From Betaproteobacteria bacterium (GTDB lineage: Bacteria > Pseudomonadota > Gammaproteobacteria > Burkholderiales > SG8-39), in the NCBI GenBank assembly GCA_011391295.1, contig JAABQT010000067.1, positions 1 through 7,453 of the forward strand: a stretch of DNA of 7,453 bases, in the 5' to 3' direction. The notes beneath the pieces were generated by a model. The model saw only the letters and a list, made by a program, of their open reading frames with translations, did not search any database and had not been told where the DNA came from. How positions within the stretch are numbered: position 1 is the stretch's first letter; every line of letters begins with the position of its first letter. Of the stretch, positions 1 through 7,453 are shown piece by piece. A program made the translations under genes and the position numbers.

Positions 1-9
1 CGGATCCGG

Positions 10-1140
10 CTAGTGTTTCGCGCCGTCGGCGGGCGCAGGGCCCGACAGGCGGGCGGCCACGCCTTCGCGCAGCGAACCCAGGTTCACGCGCACGATGCGA
101 TCGCCCGCGGCGAGGCCCTCGAGCACCTGGACGCGGCCGGTGGCGTCCGGCGCGCCGACCTTTACGTTCTTGCGCTTCACCAGGCCGTCCTCGATGGCGT
201 ACACGAATGTCTGGCCGATGTCTTCGCGTACCGCCGAGGCCGGCGCAGTGAGGGCGTGCTCGACGCGCGACAGCGTCAGCGCGCCCTGCGCGAACATGCC
301 GCCGCGCAGCAGGCTGTCGCGGTTGTCGATCACCGCATACACGCTGATCGAGCGCGTGCCGGCGGTGGCCGCCGGATTGATGCGCTCGATGCGCCCGGCG
401 AACTCGCGCTCGCCGAAGCCCTCGACGCGGAAGTTGATGGGCTGCCCGACCCTGACCTGGCCGATCGCCGCCGGCGGCACCGAGGCCTCGAGCTGCAGGC
501 GCGACAGGTCGACGATGCTCACCACCCTGGCATCGAGCGCGACCCGCTCGCCGGGCTGCGCGTGGCGCTGCGCGACGATGCCCGAAAACGGTGCCGTCAC
601 CACCGCATCCTGAAGCGATTTGCGCGCCACCACGAGATCGGCCTCGGCGGCGCGCAGCCTGGCCCTGGCCACGTCGTAGTTGCTCTGCACGTTGTCGTAC
701 GCGGTCTGAGCGATGAACCCCCGTTCGAGCAGCGCCTTTTGCGAGATGCGATTCTTGTCCGCCCAGTCCAGTTGCGCGCGCGTCGCTGCGACATCGGCCT
801 GGCGCGCGGCGACGCGCGCCAGTACCTCGGTCGGATCGATGCGCGCCAGCACCTGGCCCTGCTGGATCGTCTCGCCCTCGCGCACCGGCACCGCGACCAG
901 CTCCCCCGCGACTTTCGCTTTGACGGTGGCTTCGGTGAACGGGGTGAGGGTGCCGGTGAGCGGCAGCGTGCTCTCCAGCGTCCGCGGCTCGACGATCACC
1001 AGGTCCTGTTGCGTGAATTCGACCGCGGCCTGCGCTGTTGCAGCCGGGCTGGCGGGCTTGCGCTTCACGCCGGCGTACCCGGCGACCGCGATCACGCCGG
1101 CCGCGCCGACGAGGAGGATGGTTTTCGCGACCTTGGTCAT
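10..1140 (-). CDS. RND efflux pump periplasmic adaptor subunit (membrane fusion protein), linked to TetR regulator
   Basis: This 376-residue protein is a membrane fusion protein that would link an inner-membrane RND permease to an outer-membrane channel in the periplasm. Residues about 7-24 are a hydrophobic N-terminal anchor or uncleaved signal; I see no lipobox cysteine, so it is probably not a lipoprotein. The first lipoyl half lies at about 64-102 (VREGETIQQGQVLARID), an alpha-helical hairpin at 103-178, the second lipoyl half at about 179-201 (VVTAPFSGIVAQRHAQPGE), a beta-barrel at about 213-290, and a membrane-proximal domain to about 365. The length is normal for AcrA/MexA-like adaptors. 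The ATG lies 3 bp after the TetR stop codon and has a well-placed AAGGA, so the pair is one transcript. The gene ends in TAG nine bases from the window edge; the cognate permease is presumably outside. The family call is firm; the substrate is unknown. Confidence 0.93.
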   Translation of the reverse strand: MTKVAKTILLVGAAGVIAVAGYAGVKRKPASPAATAQAAVEFTQQDLVIVEPRTLESTLPLTGTLTPFTEATVKAKVAGELVAVPVREGETIQQGQVLARIDPTEVLARVAARQADVAATRAQLDWADKNRISQKALLERGFIAQTAYDNVQSNYDVARARLRAAEADLVVARKSLQDAVVTAPFSGIVAQRHAQPGERVALDARVVSIVDLSRLQLEASVPPAAIGQVRVGQPINFRVEGFGEREFAGRIERINPAATAGTRSISVYAVIDNRDSLLRGGMFAQGALTLSRVEHALTAPASAVREDIGQTFVYAIEDGLVKRKNVKVGAPDATGRVQVLEGLAAGDRIVRVNLGSLREGVAARLSGPAPADGAKH

Positions 1141-1143
1141 GAC

Positions 1144-1791
1144 TCAGTCCTTCGGCGCGGCGAGGCCGCGCTCAAGCAAATCCAGGTGCGCCTCGAGCAG
1201 TGCGGGCGGGTCCAGCTTGTGCTGCGAGAACGGCTCGAGCGAATTGCGCCACAGGCAGATCTGCAGCATCGGCGCAGTCAGCAGGTGGACGGTGAGCTGC
1301 GGGTCTACTTGCCGGAACTCGCCGCGCGCGATGCCGCGCTCGATCAGCGCGGCCAGCGTTTCCTGGCCGGGCCGGATCACTTCGTCGATGTAAAAACGCG
1401 CAATCTCGGGGAAATTGCGCGCTTCCGAAATGATCAGCTTGGGAATGCCCGAGATCGGCGTCGAGCCGACGTGCTCCCACCAGGTGCGCATCATCTGGCG
1501 CACCAGGTCCATCGTGCTGCCCTGGTAGTGCTCGAGCTGGCCGCGGAATTGCGCCAGCCGCGCGACCAATACTTCGCGCACTACCGCCTTGAACAGCTCT
1601 TCCTTGTTGGCGAAGTACAGGTACACCGTGCCCTTGGAGACCCCGGCGAGGGTCGCCACATCCTCCAGGCGCGTATTGGCAAAGCCGCGCTCGACAAACA
1701 GGTGCAGCGCCGCGGCGGTGATTTCTTCAGGACGAGCCTCCTTGCGGCGCGTCCAGCGCGGTTCGTTCCTGGAGCTGGCTGGAGATGGCAT
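1144..1791 (-). CDS. TetR/AcrR-family transcriptional repressor of the adjacent efflux operon
   Basis: This 215-residue protein is a typical TetR-family regulator. The N-terminal DNA-binding domain covers about residues 18-68, with the helix-turn-helix at about 40-60 (RLEDVATLAGVSKGTVYLYF) followed by NKEELFKAVV, the classic family signature. The remainder (about 75-210) is the helical ligand-binding and dimerisation domain. The first gene downstream is an RND adaptor, the usual arrangement for AcrR/TtgR-type local repressors that release DNA when a pump substrate binds. The 20-bp imperfect palindrome overlapping its own promoter supports autoregulation. The ATG start gives a normal-length N-terminal tail, but there is no good Shine-Dalgarno sequence in front of it (the leader before ATG is pyrimidine-rich), so translation may be weak. 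The inducing ligand cannot be read from the sequence. Family assignment is firm; the target is inferred from position. Confidence 0.94.
   Translation of the reverse strand: MPSPASSRNEPRWTRRKEARPEEITAAALHLFVERGFANTRLEDVATLAGVSKGTVYLYFANKEELFKAVVREVLVARLAQFRGQLEHYQGSTMDLVRQMMRTWWEHVGSTPISGIPKLIISEARNFPEIARFYIDEVIRPGQETLAALIERGIARGEFRQVDPQLTVHLLTAPMLQICLWRNSLEPFSQHKLDPPALLEAHLDLLERGLAAPKD
1148..1152 (-). promoter_or_regulatory. Ribosome binding site of the left adaptor, inside the end of the TetR gene
   Basis: On the minus strand AAGGA lies 7 nt before the adaptor ATG at 1140. It is formed by the last two codons of the repressor (AAG GAC) just before its TGA. This supports the chosen start and suggests translational coupling of repressor and adaptor. 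Confidence 0.7.
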
Positions 1792-1803
1792 GGCCGAAAG
1801 GAA

Positions 1804-1823
1804 GTAACTGAACGGTCAGTAAC
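1804..1823. promoter_or_regulatory. Candidate TetR-family operator overlapping the repressor promoter
   Basis: The 20-bp element GTAACTGAACGGTCAGTAAC has a perfect ACTGA-N4-TCAGT inverted core at 1807-1820. Its centre lies about 22 bp upstream of the repressor start codon. It overlaps the 3' end of the predicted -10 box and covers the expected transcription start, so a bound dimer would block RNA polymerase. The core resembles operators described for TetR-family efflux repressors. That this TetR binds it is an inference from position and symmetry. Confidence 0.7.
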
Positions 1824-1849
1824 ATAATGCGGCAGCTCAAAAAGGTCAA
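1821..1849 (-). promoter_or_regulatory. Sigma70-type promoter for the TetR-adaptor operon
   Basis: Read on the minus strand, a -35 TTGACC (1849-1844) is followed after exactly 17 bp by a -10 TATGTT (1826-1821). The start point would fall near 1814, giving a leader of about 20-25 nt before the repressor ATG at 1791. The -35 matches the TTGACA consensus in five of six bases, and the -10 keeps the important first two and last bases. The spacing, the position and the overlapping operator together make this convincing for a sequence-only prediction. Confidence 0.65.
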
Positions 1850-1873
1850 GCGCCACAAGCCGTTACAGCCAGT

Positions 1874-1905
1874 GTCGCACTTGCCGGGGTGCCCGGAGAT
1901 GCGAC
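1874..1905 (-). terminator. Stem-loop after the RND permease gene, possible terminator
   Basis: The outer arms GTCGCA (1874-1879) and TGCGAC (1900-1905) pair perfectly. They enclose a second perfect stem CCGGG/CCCGG (1884-1888 and 1892-1896) with a GTG loop and a small 4/3 internal loop. It begins 8 bp after the permease stop codon on the minus strand, where a terminator or 3'-end-stabilising hairpin is expected. No U-tract follows, so it is not a standard intrinsic terminator; it could be an attenuating or RNase-blocking structure. Confidence 0.4.
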
Positions 1906-1913
1906 CAACTTGT

Positions 1914-4900
1914 TCAAACCATTGCGGATTTTGCGCGTCGCGAGCGGTGCTCGGGCATCAGCGCCCAGTACAGCAGCGGCATCGCAAACAGCGTCAGCGC
2001 GGTCGAAAAGCCGATGCCCCACACGATCGAGGCCGCGACCGGCCCCCAGATCAGCGAGTGCCCACCGAGGCCGAAGGCGAGCGAAAACAATCCCGCGATG
2101 GTGGTGGCACTGGTGATGATGATGGGCACCACCCGCCGGCGCGCGGCGTACACGACCGCGTGCAGCACACGCATGCGCAGGCCGCGCCTGGCATTTGCCG
2201 CATCGATCAGCACGATGGCCGAGTTCACCGCGATGCCGGTGAGCGCGATGACTCCGTACAACGTGTAAAGCGAAAGCGGATTGCCCGACACCAGCAAGCC
2301 GAACACTACGCCGGTGAAGGCCAGCGGCACCGTGACGAGGATCATCGCCGGCTGCCAGTAGCTGCGGAATTGAGCCGCGAGGATCAGGTAGATCAGGCCG
2401 AGGCCAAGGAAGAACAGCACCTTCATTGCCTCGAGGCTTTCCTCGATGTCATCGAGCTCCCCGGAGAAGTCGAGCGAAGTCGACGGGTAGCGGCCCTTCA
2501 CCTTTTCCCAGGCACCGCGGATCGCCTTGTTCGCCGCCACGGTGTCGATGCTCTTGCGCTCGAGGTCGGCCTCCACCGTGATCGCACGGCGCAGGTTGTA
2601 GTGCTTGATCACGCCCTTGCCGGTGCCGGTTTCAACGCTCACCAGAGAGCCAAGTGTCGTGGTTCCCGAACCAGCCTGCAGCGCCACCGCGTCATCCAGC
2701 AGGCGCGCCACGTCGCCGGAGGCGCGCGGTGCGGCGCGCACCCGCACTTCGAGTTTTTCGCCCTGGTCGCGCATCTGGGTGACGATCTCCCCATCCACGT
2801 GCAGTCGCAGCAGGCGCGCCACCAGCCCGGGACTGAGGCCGCTGGCGCGTATTGCTTCGGCATCCAGGCGCAGCCGCAGCTCGGGACGCCCCGGCACATC
2901 GTCGTCGGCGACGTCGCGGGTACCCGGGATGGCGCGCACGATGGCGAGCATGGCGTCGGCCGCGGCGCGCAATTCGGCGGCATCGTCGTTCCTCACGCGC
3001 ACGCGGATCGGTTTGGACACCGGCGGCCCCCCGGCGAGCATGAGGAAGCTGAGCTTGCCCGGCCCCGGCAGGGACTCGATGTCCTTGCGCATCGCCTCGA
3101 CGATCTCCGACACGTCGCGTCCGCCATCGCCTCGCGGCTGCAGCGATACCACCAATTGTCCATAGGCGTCGCCGTACAGCGGCTCGGTATCGGTGAACTT
3201 TATTCCCGCGAGCGCCGTCAGCGCACGCGCCTCGCCCTCCTGCAGCCGCGCGCGCACCTTGCGCTCCACCTGCTCGACGCGCTCGAGCGTGGACTGGATC
3301 GGCGCGCTCGCCGGCATGTCCACGTTGACGTAGAACAGCCGGAGCGGGTCGAAGGCGAAGAATTGCATGCGCACCAGGCCGGCGCCGACCGATGCTCCGG
3401 CGCCGGCCACCGCCAGCAGAATCAGCAGTGCGAAGCGCCGCGGCCGACGCATGACATAGAGCAGCGCGCGCGAGTAGCGCAGGCGCAGCAGGTGCGTAAA
3501 GCTGTGGCGCAGGCGCTGCATGCGCGAGGGCTTGGTCAGGTCGAGATCCAGGGCCACCACATGCGTGGGCAGCATCCAATAGGCCTCGAGCAGGCTGATG
3601 GCCAGCGTCAGCGCGACCACGAAGGGGATCACGAACATGAACTTGCCGACGATGCCGGGCAGGAGCATCAGCGGCAGGAAGGCGGCGATGGTGGTCAGCA
3701 CCGAGGAGGTCACCGGCGCCGCGGTCTCGCGCAGCGCGTCCAGCGAGGCGGCGAGCACCTGGCTGCCGCGCTGCACGCGATAGTAAATCGCCTCCACCAC
3801 CACCACCGCGTCGTCCACCAGCATGCCCAGCACGATGACGACCGCCAGCAGCACCGAGATGTTGAGTGTGAAGCCGGCGGCGTGCAGCACGGCAAACCCG
3901 CCGGCAAGGGAGAACGGGATGCCGAGCGCGACCAGCACGGAGACGCGCGTGCCGAGGAACACCCAGCACGCGGCGAGCACCAGCAGGAGCCCGAGCAGCG
4001 CGTTCCACTCCATGATCGAAATCGCCTGGCGCGTCGGGATGGTCTGGTCGTCGGTGAGCGCGAGCTTCAGGCCGAGCGGCGACAGCACGGCGTTCTTCTC
4101 GATGGCGTAGCCGCGCACCAGTTCCACAAGTTCCAGCGTATTGGTGTAGGCCTTCTTGGTGACCGAGAGCAGCACCGCCGGCCGGCCGTTGGCGGACGCA
4201 AGGTGGCGCGGCGTGGCCCGCGCGCGCTGCACGCTTGCCACCTCCTCGAGTGGAATGCGCGTGCCCGCGCGCGGCACCGCGATCGTCAGCCCGGCGAGGT
4301 AGCCGGGGTCGGGGTCCTGCCCGATGATGCGCACCAGCCATGCGTCGCCGCCGGCGAGCACCTTCCCGGCGAAGGTGTCGCGGAACCAGCCGTTCACGGC
4401 ATCCGATACGTCGGCGGCATTGAGGCCGCGCGCGGCGAGGCGGCGCGGGTCGAACTCGATCCGCAGTTCGGCGTCGTGCAGGCCGAGCGCGAATACCTGG
4501 TCGACGCCGGAGAGGCGCTCCAGATCGACGCGGACCTCGCGCGAAATGCGCCGCAGCGTCTCGTCGTCGGCCAGTCCGGACACCAGCACCTGCGCCGTGG
4601 GAAAGCCGTTCGAGGTGGTGATCTCGATCACGCGCGGATCGTCACGCACTTCCGTCGGCAGCTCGGTCTGTGCCTTGTTCTGGATCTCGCGCCGCAGGTC
4701 GCTGACGCGCTTGTCGAAAATGCGCGCCGAGACGTCGCGAAAGCGCACCAGGATCGAGGACACGTTCTCGCGGCTGCTGGACACCACGAACCGGATGTCG
4801 GTGACGTTCTTGATCGCGTCCTCGAGCGGCTGGGTGACGCGCTTTTCCACGTCCTCGGCGGAGGCGCCGGGCAGGGTGGTGATGATGTTCACCCAGTTGA

Positions 4901-5024
4901 AATTGATCTCCGGGTCCTGCTCGCGCGGCATCTGCGTGTAGGAGATGGCGCCCATCACCAGCACCACCGCGAACAGGATGTTGGCGAGCGGGTGGTTCCT
5001 GAGCAGCAGTTCGATGAACTTCAT
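1914..5024 (-). CDS. RND-family efflux permease (AcrB-like inner-membrane proton antiporter)
   Basis: This complete 1036-residue RND transporter has the expected layout: TM1 at about 12-30, a first periplasmic porter/docking loop at 31-340, TM2-TM6 at about 342-486, TM7 at about 530-550, a second large periplasmic loop at about 551-865, and TM8-TM12 at about 867-1020. TM4 carries the paired acidic residues Asp404-Asp405 (MLVDDAVVVVEAI) that bind protons in AcrB. In TM10 (about 918-942, GIAVNSAIVLIDAANARR) the position of AcrB Lys940 appears to be Asn934, and in TM11 the AcrB Arg971 position appears to be Val966 (alignments by eye). The length is close to AcrB (1049). It would export small amphiphilic or hydrophobic compounds from the inner membrane or periplasm; the substrate cannot be assigned. 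It lies directly after its adaptor with an ATGA stop/start overlap, so the two are cotranscribed and translationally coupled. No outer-membrane channel gene is present. A heavy-metal exporter is less likely because I see no CusA-type methionine pattern. Confidence 0.95.
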   Translation of the reverse strand: MKFIELLLRNHPLANILFAVVLVMGAISYTQMPREQDPEINFNWVNIITTLPGASAEDVEKRVTQPLEDAIKNVTDIRFVVSSSRENVSSILVRFRDVSARIFDKRVSDLRREIQNKAQTELPTEVRDDPRVIEITTSNGFPTAQVLVSGLADDETLRRISREVRVDLERLSGVDQVFALGLHDAELRIEFDPRRLAARGLNAADVSDAVNGWFRDTFAGKVLAGGDAWLVRIIGQDPDPGYLAGLTIAVPRAGTRIPLEEVASVQRARATPRHLASANGRPAVLLSVTKKAYTNTLELVELVRGYAIEKNAVLSPLGLKLALTDDQTIPTRQAISIMEWNALLGLLLVLAACWVFLGTRVSVLVALGIPFSLAGGFAVLHAAGFTLNISVLLAVVIVLGMLVDDAVVVVEAIYYRVQRGSQVLAASLDALRETAAPVTSSVLTTIAAFLPLMLLPGIVGKFMFVIPFVVALTLAISLLEAYWMLPTHVVALDLDLTKPSRMQRLRHSFTHLLRLRYSRALLYVMRRPRRFALLILLAVAGAGASVGAGLVRMQFFAFDPLRLFYVNVDMPASAPIQSTLERVEQVERKVRARLQEGEARALTALAGIKFTDTEPLYGDAYGQLVVSLQPRGDGGRDVSEIVEAMRKDIESLPGPGKLSFLMLAGGPPVSKPIRVRVRNDDAAELRAAADAMLAIVRAIPGTRDVADDDVPGRPELRLRLDAEAIRASGLSPGLVARLLRLHVDGEIVTQMRDQGEKLEVRVRAAPRASGDVARLLDDAVALQAGSGTTTLGSLVSVETGTGKGVIKHYNLRRAITVEADLERKSIDTVAANKAIRGAWEKVKGRYPSTSLDFSGELDDIEESLEAMKVLFFLGLGLIYLILAAQFRSYWQPAMILVTVPLAFTGVVFGLLVSGNPLSLYTLYGVIALTGIAVNSAIVLIDAANARRGLRMRVLHAVVYAARRRVVPIIITSATTIAGLFSLAFGLGGHSLIWGPVAASIVWGIGFSTALTLFAMPLLYWALMPEHRSRRAKSAMV

Positions 5025-6016
5025 CGCAGGCGCTGACCGTCCCTCAACGTGAGCTGCCCTTTGACCACGATGCGCGCCCCGGGCGGCAGGTCGGCGCGCG
5101 CGGGACGGCCTTCCTGCGCATCGGGCAGCGCGTGGAATCGTGCGGTGCCGCCGTCATCGACGAACACACCGAGGCGGGAATCGCGGCGCACCAGAAACTC
5201 CGGCGCCAGGTGAGGCGCCGTATCGCGCCACGTCACTCGGCCGGCGGCGCCCGGCGCCGCCGCCGCACCGGTGAAGCGCAGCCGCGCCTCGAGCGTGCGC
5301 GCCTGGCGGTCGATGGCCGGCGACACGCGCAGCAGCACGAGCGCGCGCGCGCCGCCCAGGCCGACGAACGCCGGCCGCGCCGCCTGCTCGAGGGAGCGCA
5401 CGTCCTTCGCCTGCACTTGTGCGGAGACCTCGATACGCTCGGCGTCCACCAGCAAGGCGAGCGGGGTGCCCGGTGCGGCGAGCTCGCCGACCTGGCCGAG
5501 CCGCTCGCGCACGATGGCGCTGAACGGAGCGCGCACCACGCATTTGTCCACCGCGCGCGCGGCGCTGGCGAGCTGCGCTCCCGCCTGCGTAGCGTCGGCG
5601 CTCAGCACCGCGACTTCGGTGACGCGGCCCGCAAGCGCCTCGTCGGAGACGAAGCCTTGCGCGCGCAGCTCGCGCCCGCGGCGCAGCTGCTGCTCGGCGA
5701 GCCCCTGGCGCGCCTGCGCGGCCGCCAGCGCGGCCGCGGCACGCTCGCGCGCCAGCTGGTGGTCGCGGCAATCGAGGCGCGCGAGCAGCGCGCCGCGCTC
5801 GACGCGCTGCCCGACTTCCACCGCCATCACCTCGAGGCGACCGGCGATCTCGGCGGCGATGCGCGACTCGTTCAGGGAAACGACCTGTGCGGAGGCGTCA
5901 CGTTCGGGATGGATCGCCACCTCGGCGAGCGGCGCCACCGTCACCGCGGGCGCCGGCTGCGCCAGTGCGCAGGGCGCAAGCGCGATCGCGGCGAGGACGG
6001 TGAGGAGAGCGCGCAT
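5021..6016 (-). CDS. Secreted HlyD-type periplasmic adaptor of the RND pump (short form)
   Basis: I chose the ATG at 6016, which gives 331 residues beginning with a clean Sec signal peptide (MRALLTVLAAIALAPCALA, cleavage probably before Gln20). A longer reading from 6145 would add 43 residues that hide the signal peptide and run into the antisense of the thiC riboswitch, so I reject it. Cys16 lies inside the signal and does not form a convincing lipobox. The mature protein has a first lipoyl half at about 50-82 (EIAGRLEVMAVEVGQRVERG), an Ala/Arg-rich coiled-coil hairpin at 84-157, a second lipoyl half at about 158-190 (CVVRAPFSAIVRERLGQVGE), a beta-barrel at about 193-265 and a short C-terminal region. 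Cys83 and Cys159 sit at the two ends of the hairpin. It is shorter than AcrA and distinct from the other adaptor in this window. Its stop codon overlaps the permease start, so the two form one pump. The ribosome binding site is weak (only an AGG upstream). Confidence 0.9.
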   Translation of the reverse strand: MRALLTVLAAIALAPCALAQPAPAVTVAPLAEVAIHPERDASAQVVSLNESRIAAEIAGRLEVMAVEVGQRVERGALLARLDCRDHQLARERAAAALAAAQARQGLAEQQLRRGRELRAQGFVSDEALAGRVTEVAVLSADATQAGAQLASAARAVDKCVVRAPFSAIVRERLGQVGELAAPGTPLALLVDAERIEVSAQVQAKDVRSLEQAARPAFVGLGGARALVLLRVSPAIDRQARTLEARLRFTGAAAAPGAAGRVTWRDTAPHLAPEFLVRRDSRLGVFVDDGGTARFHALPDAQEGRPARADLPPGARIVVKGQLTLRDGQRLR

Positions 6017-6051
6017 GGGAAGGACCTGGGGCAACTGCCTCGTGCGCACCA

Positions 6052-6057
6052 ATGTTA
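6052..6057 (-). promoter_or_regulatory. Weak candidate -10 box for the adaptor-permease operon
   Basis: On the minus strand TAACAT lies about 35 bp upstream of the adaptor ATG and matches the TATAAT consensus at four of six positions. No good -35 is found 16-18 bp further upstream; a TGACAA lies at a 21-bp spacing, which is too far. The adaptor-permease promoter is therefore unresolved, but it must lie in the divergent region 6017-6209 unless transcription comes from beneath thiC. Confidence 0.2.
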
Positions 6058-6078
6058 GCAGGCGCGAGGGGCAAATTC

Positions 6079-6107
6079 TTGTCACCGCGGCTGCTTTGCA
6101 GTAGCTT
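6079..6107 (+). promoter_or_regulatory. Candidate sigma70 promoter for thiC
   Basis: TTGTCA (6079-6084) and TAGCTT (6102-6107) are separated by exactly 17 bp. The start point would lie near 6113-6115, immediately in front of the conserved part of the TPP riboswitch. The -35 is good and the -10 is modest. If the start is this close, the outermost three base pairs proposed for the aptamer P1 helix (6110-6112) would not be transcribed. Confidence 0.45.
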
Positions 6108-6109
6108 AG

Positions 6110-7453
<1,344 letters not shown>

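Noticed and set aside
1..8. CGGATCCG palindrome at the left edge
   Set aside because: Eight bases at the window edge just after a stop codon; too short and without context to call a site.
13..1827. A 604-codon plus-strand open frame spanning the left adaptor and TetR genes
   Set aside because: Same shadow effect: it covers two clear minus-strand genes and the gap between them, and its product is low-complexity Arg/Ala/His-rich sequence.
2692..4341. A 549-codon minus-strand open frame inside the permease in another frame
   Set aside because: It is an out-of-frame Ala/Arg/Gly-rich reading of the intact permease gene; there is no frameshift in the permease that would require it.
1827..5036. 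A 1069-codon plus-strand open frame opposite the RND permease
   Set aside because: It is in codon register with the permease, so stops would require TTA, CTA or TCA codons in the sense gene, which are rare at this GC content. Its translation is rich in His, Arg and Gln with no recognisable domain, while the minus strand encodes a full RND protein.
6091..6101. CTGC-TTT-GCAG palindrome in the thiC promoter spacer
   Set aside because: A four-base stem is expected by chance in sequence of this composition, and no second copy was seen near the pump gene.

Overview
This is a GC-rich window with tightly packed genes. It most likely comes from a betaproteobacterium (Burkholderiales, Rhodocyclales or a relative). 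I base that on the GC content, the ThiC N-terminal sequence (which resembles beta/gammaproteobacterial ThiC), the TPP riboswitch in front of thiC, and RND efflux genes of a Gram-negative envelope. I could not run a database search, so the taxonomic guess is soft.

Layout, left to right. (1) Positions 10-1791, minus strand: a TetR/AcrR-type repressor gene followed 3 bp downstream by an RND periplasmic adaptor gene. A good sigma70-type promoter with a palindromic operator overlapping its -10 box precedes the repressor. The partner permease would be expected just beyond the left edge. (2) Positions 1792-1913: a 122-bp gap holding that promoter/operator and a stem-loop just after the next gene's stop codon. 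(3) Positions 1914-6016, minus strand: a second, different RND module, made of a short secreted adaptor whose stop codon overlaps the start of a complete 1036-residue RND permease (ATGA overlap). (4) Positions 6017-6209: a 193-bp divergent intergenic region with a clear TPP riboswitch on the plus strand. (5) Position 6210 to the end, plus strand: the first 414 codons of thiC, cut by the window end.

How the genes work together. The four minus-strand genes encode parts of two tripartite efflux pumps in tandem, one with its own local repressor that probably autorepresses. No outer-membrane channel gene is visible. The thiC gene makes the pyrimidine precursor of thiamin and is controlled by TPP through a riboswitch whose 3' strand contains the ribosome binding site. 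The pump genes and thiC are divergent, and nothing in the sequence ties their functions together.

I see no mobile element, CRISPR array, tRNA, rRNA or phage gene, and no clear sign of a novel multi-gene system. The points most worth a second look are the changed proton-relay residues of the permease, the paired cysteines in its adaptor, the repressor's operator/promoter overlap, and the ribosome binding site embedded in the riboswitch. Very long open frames opposite the permease, the left module and thiC are shadows caused by codon composition.
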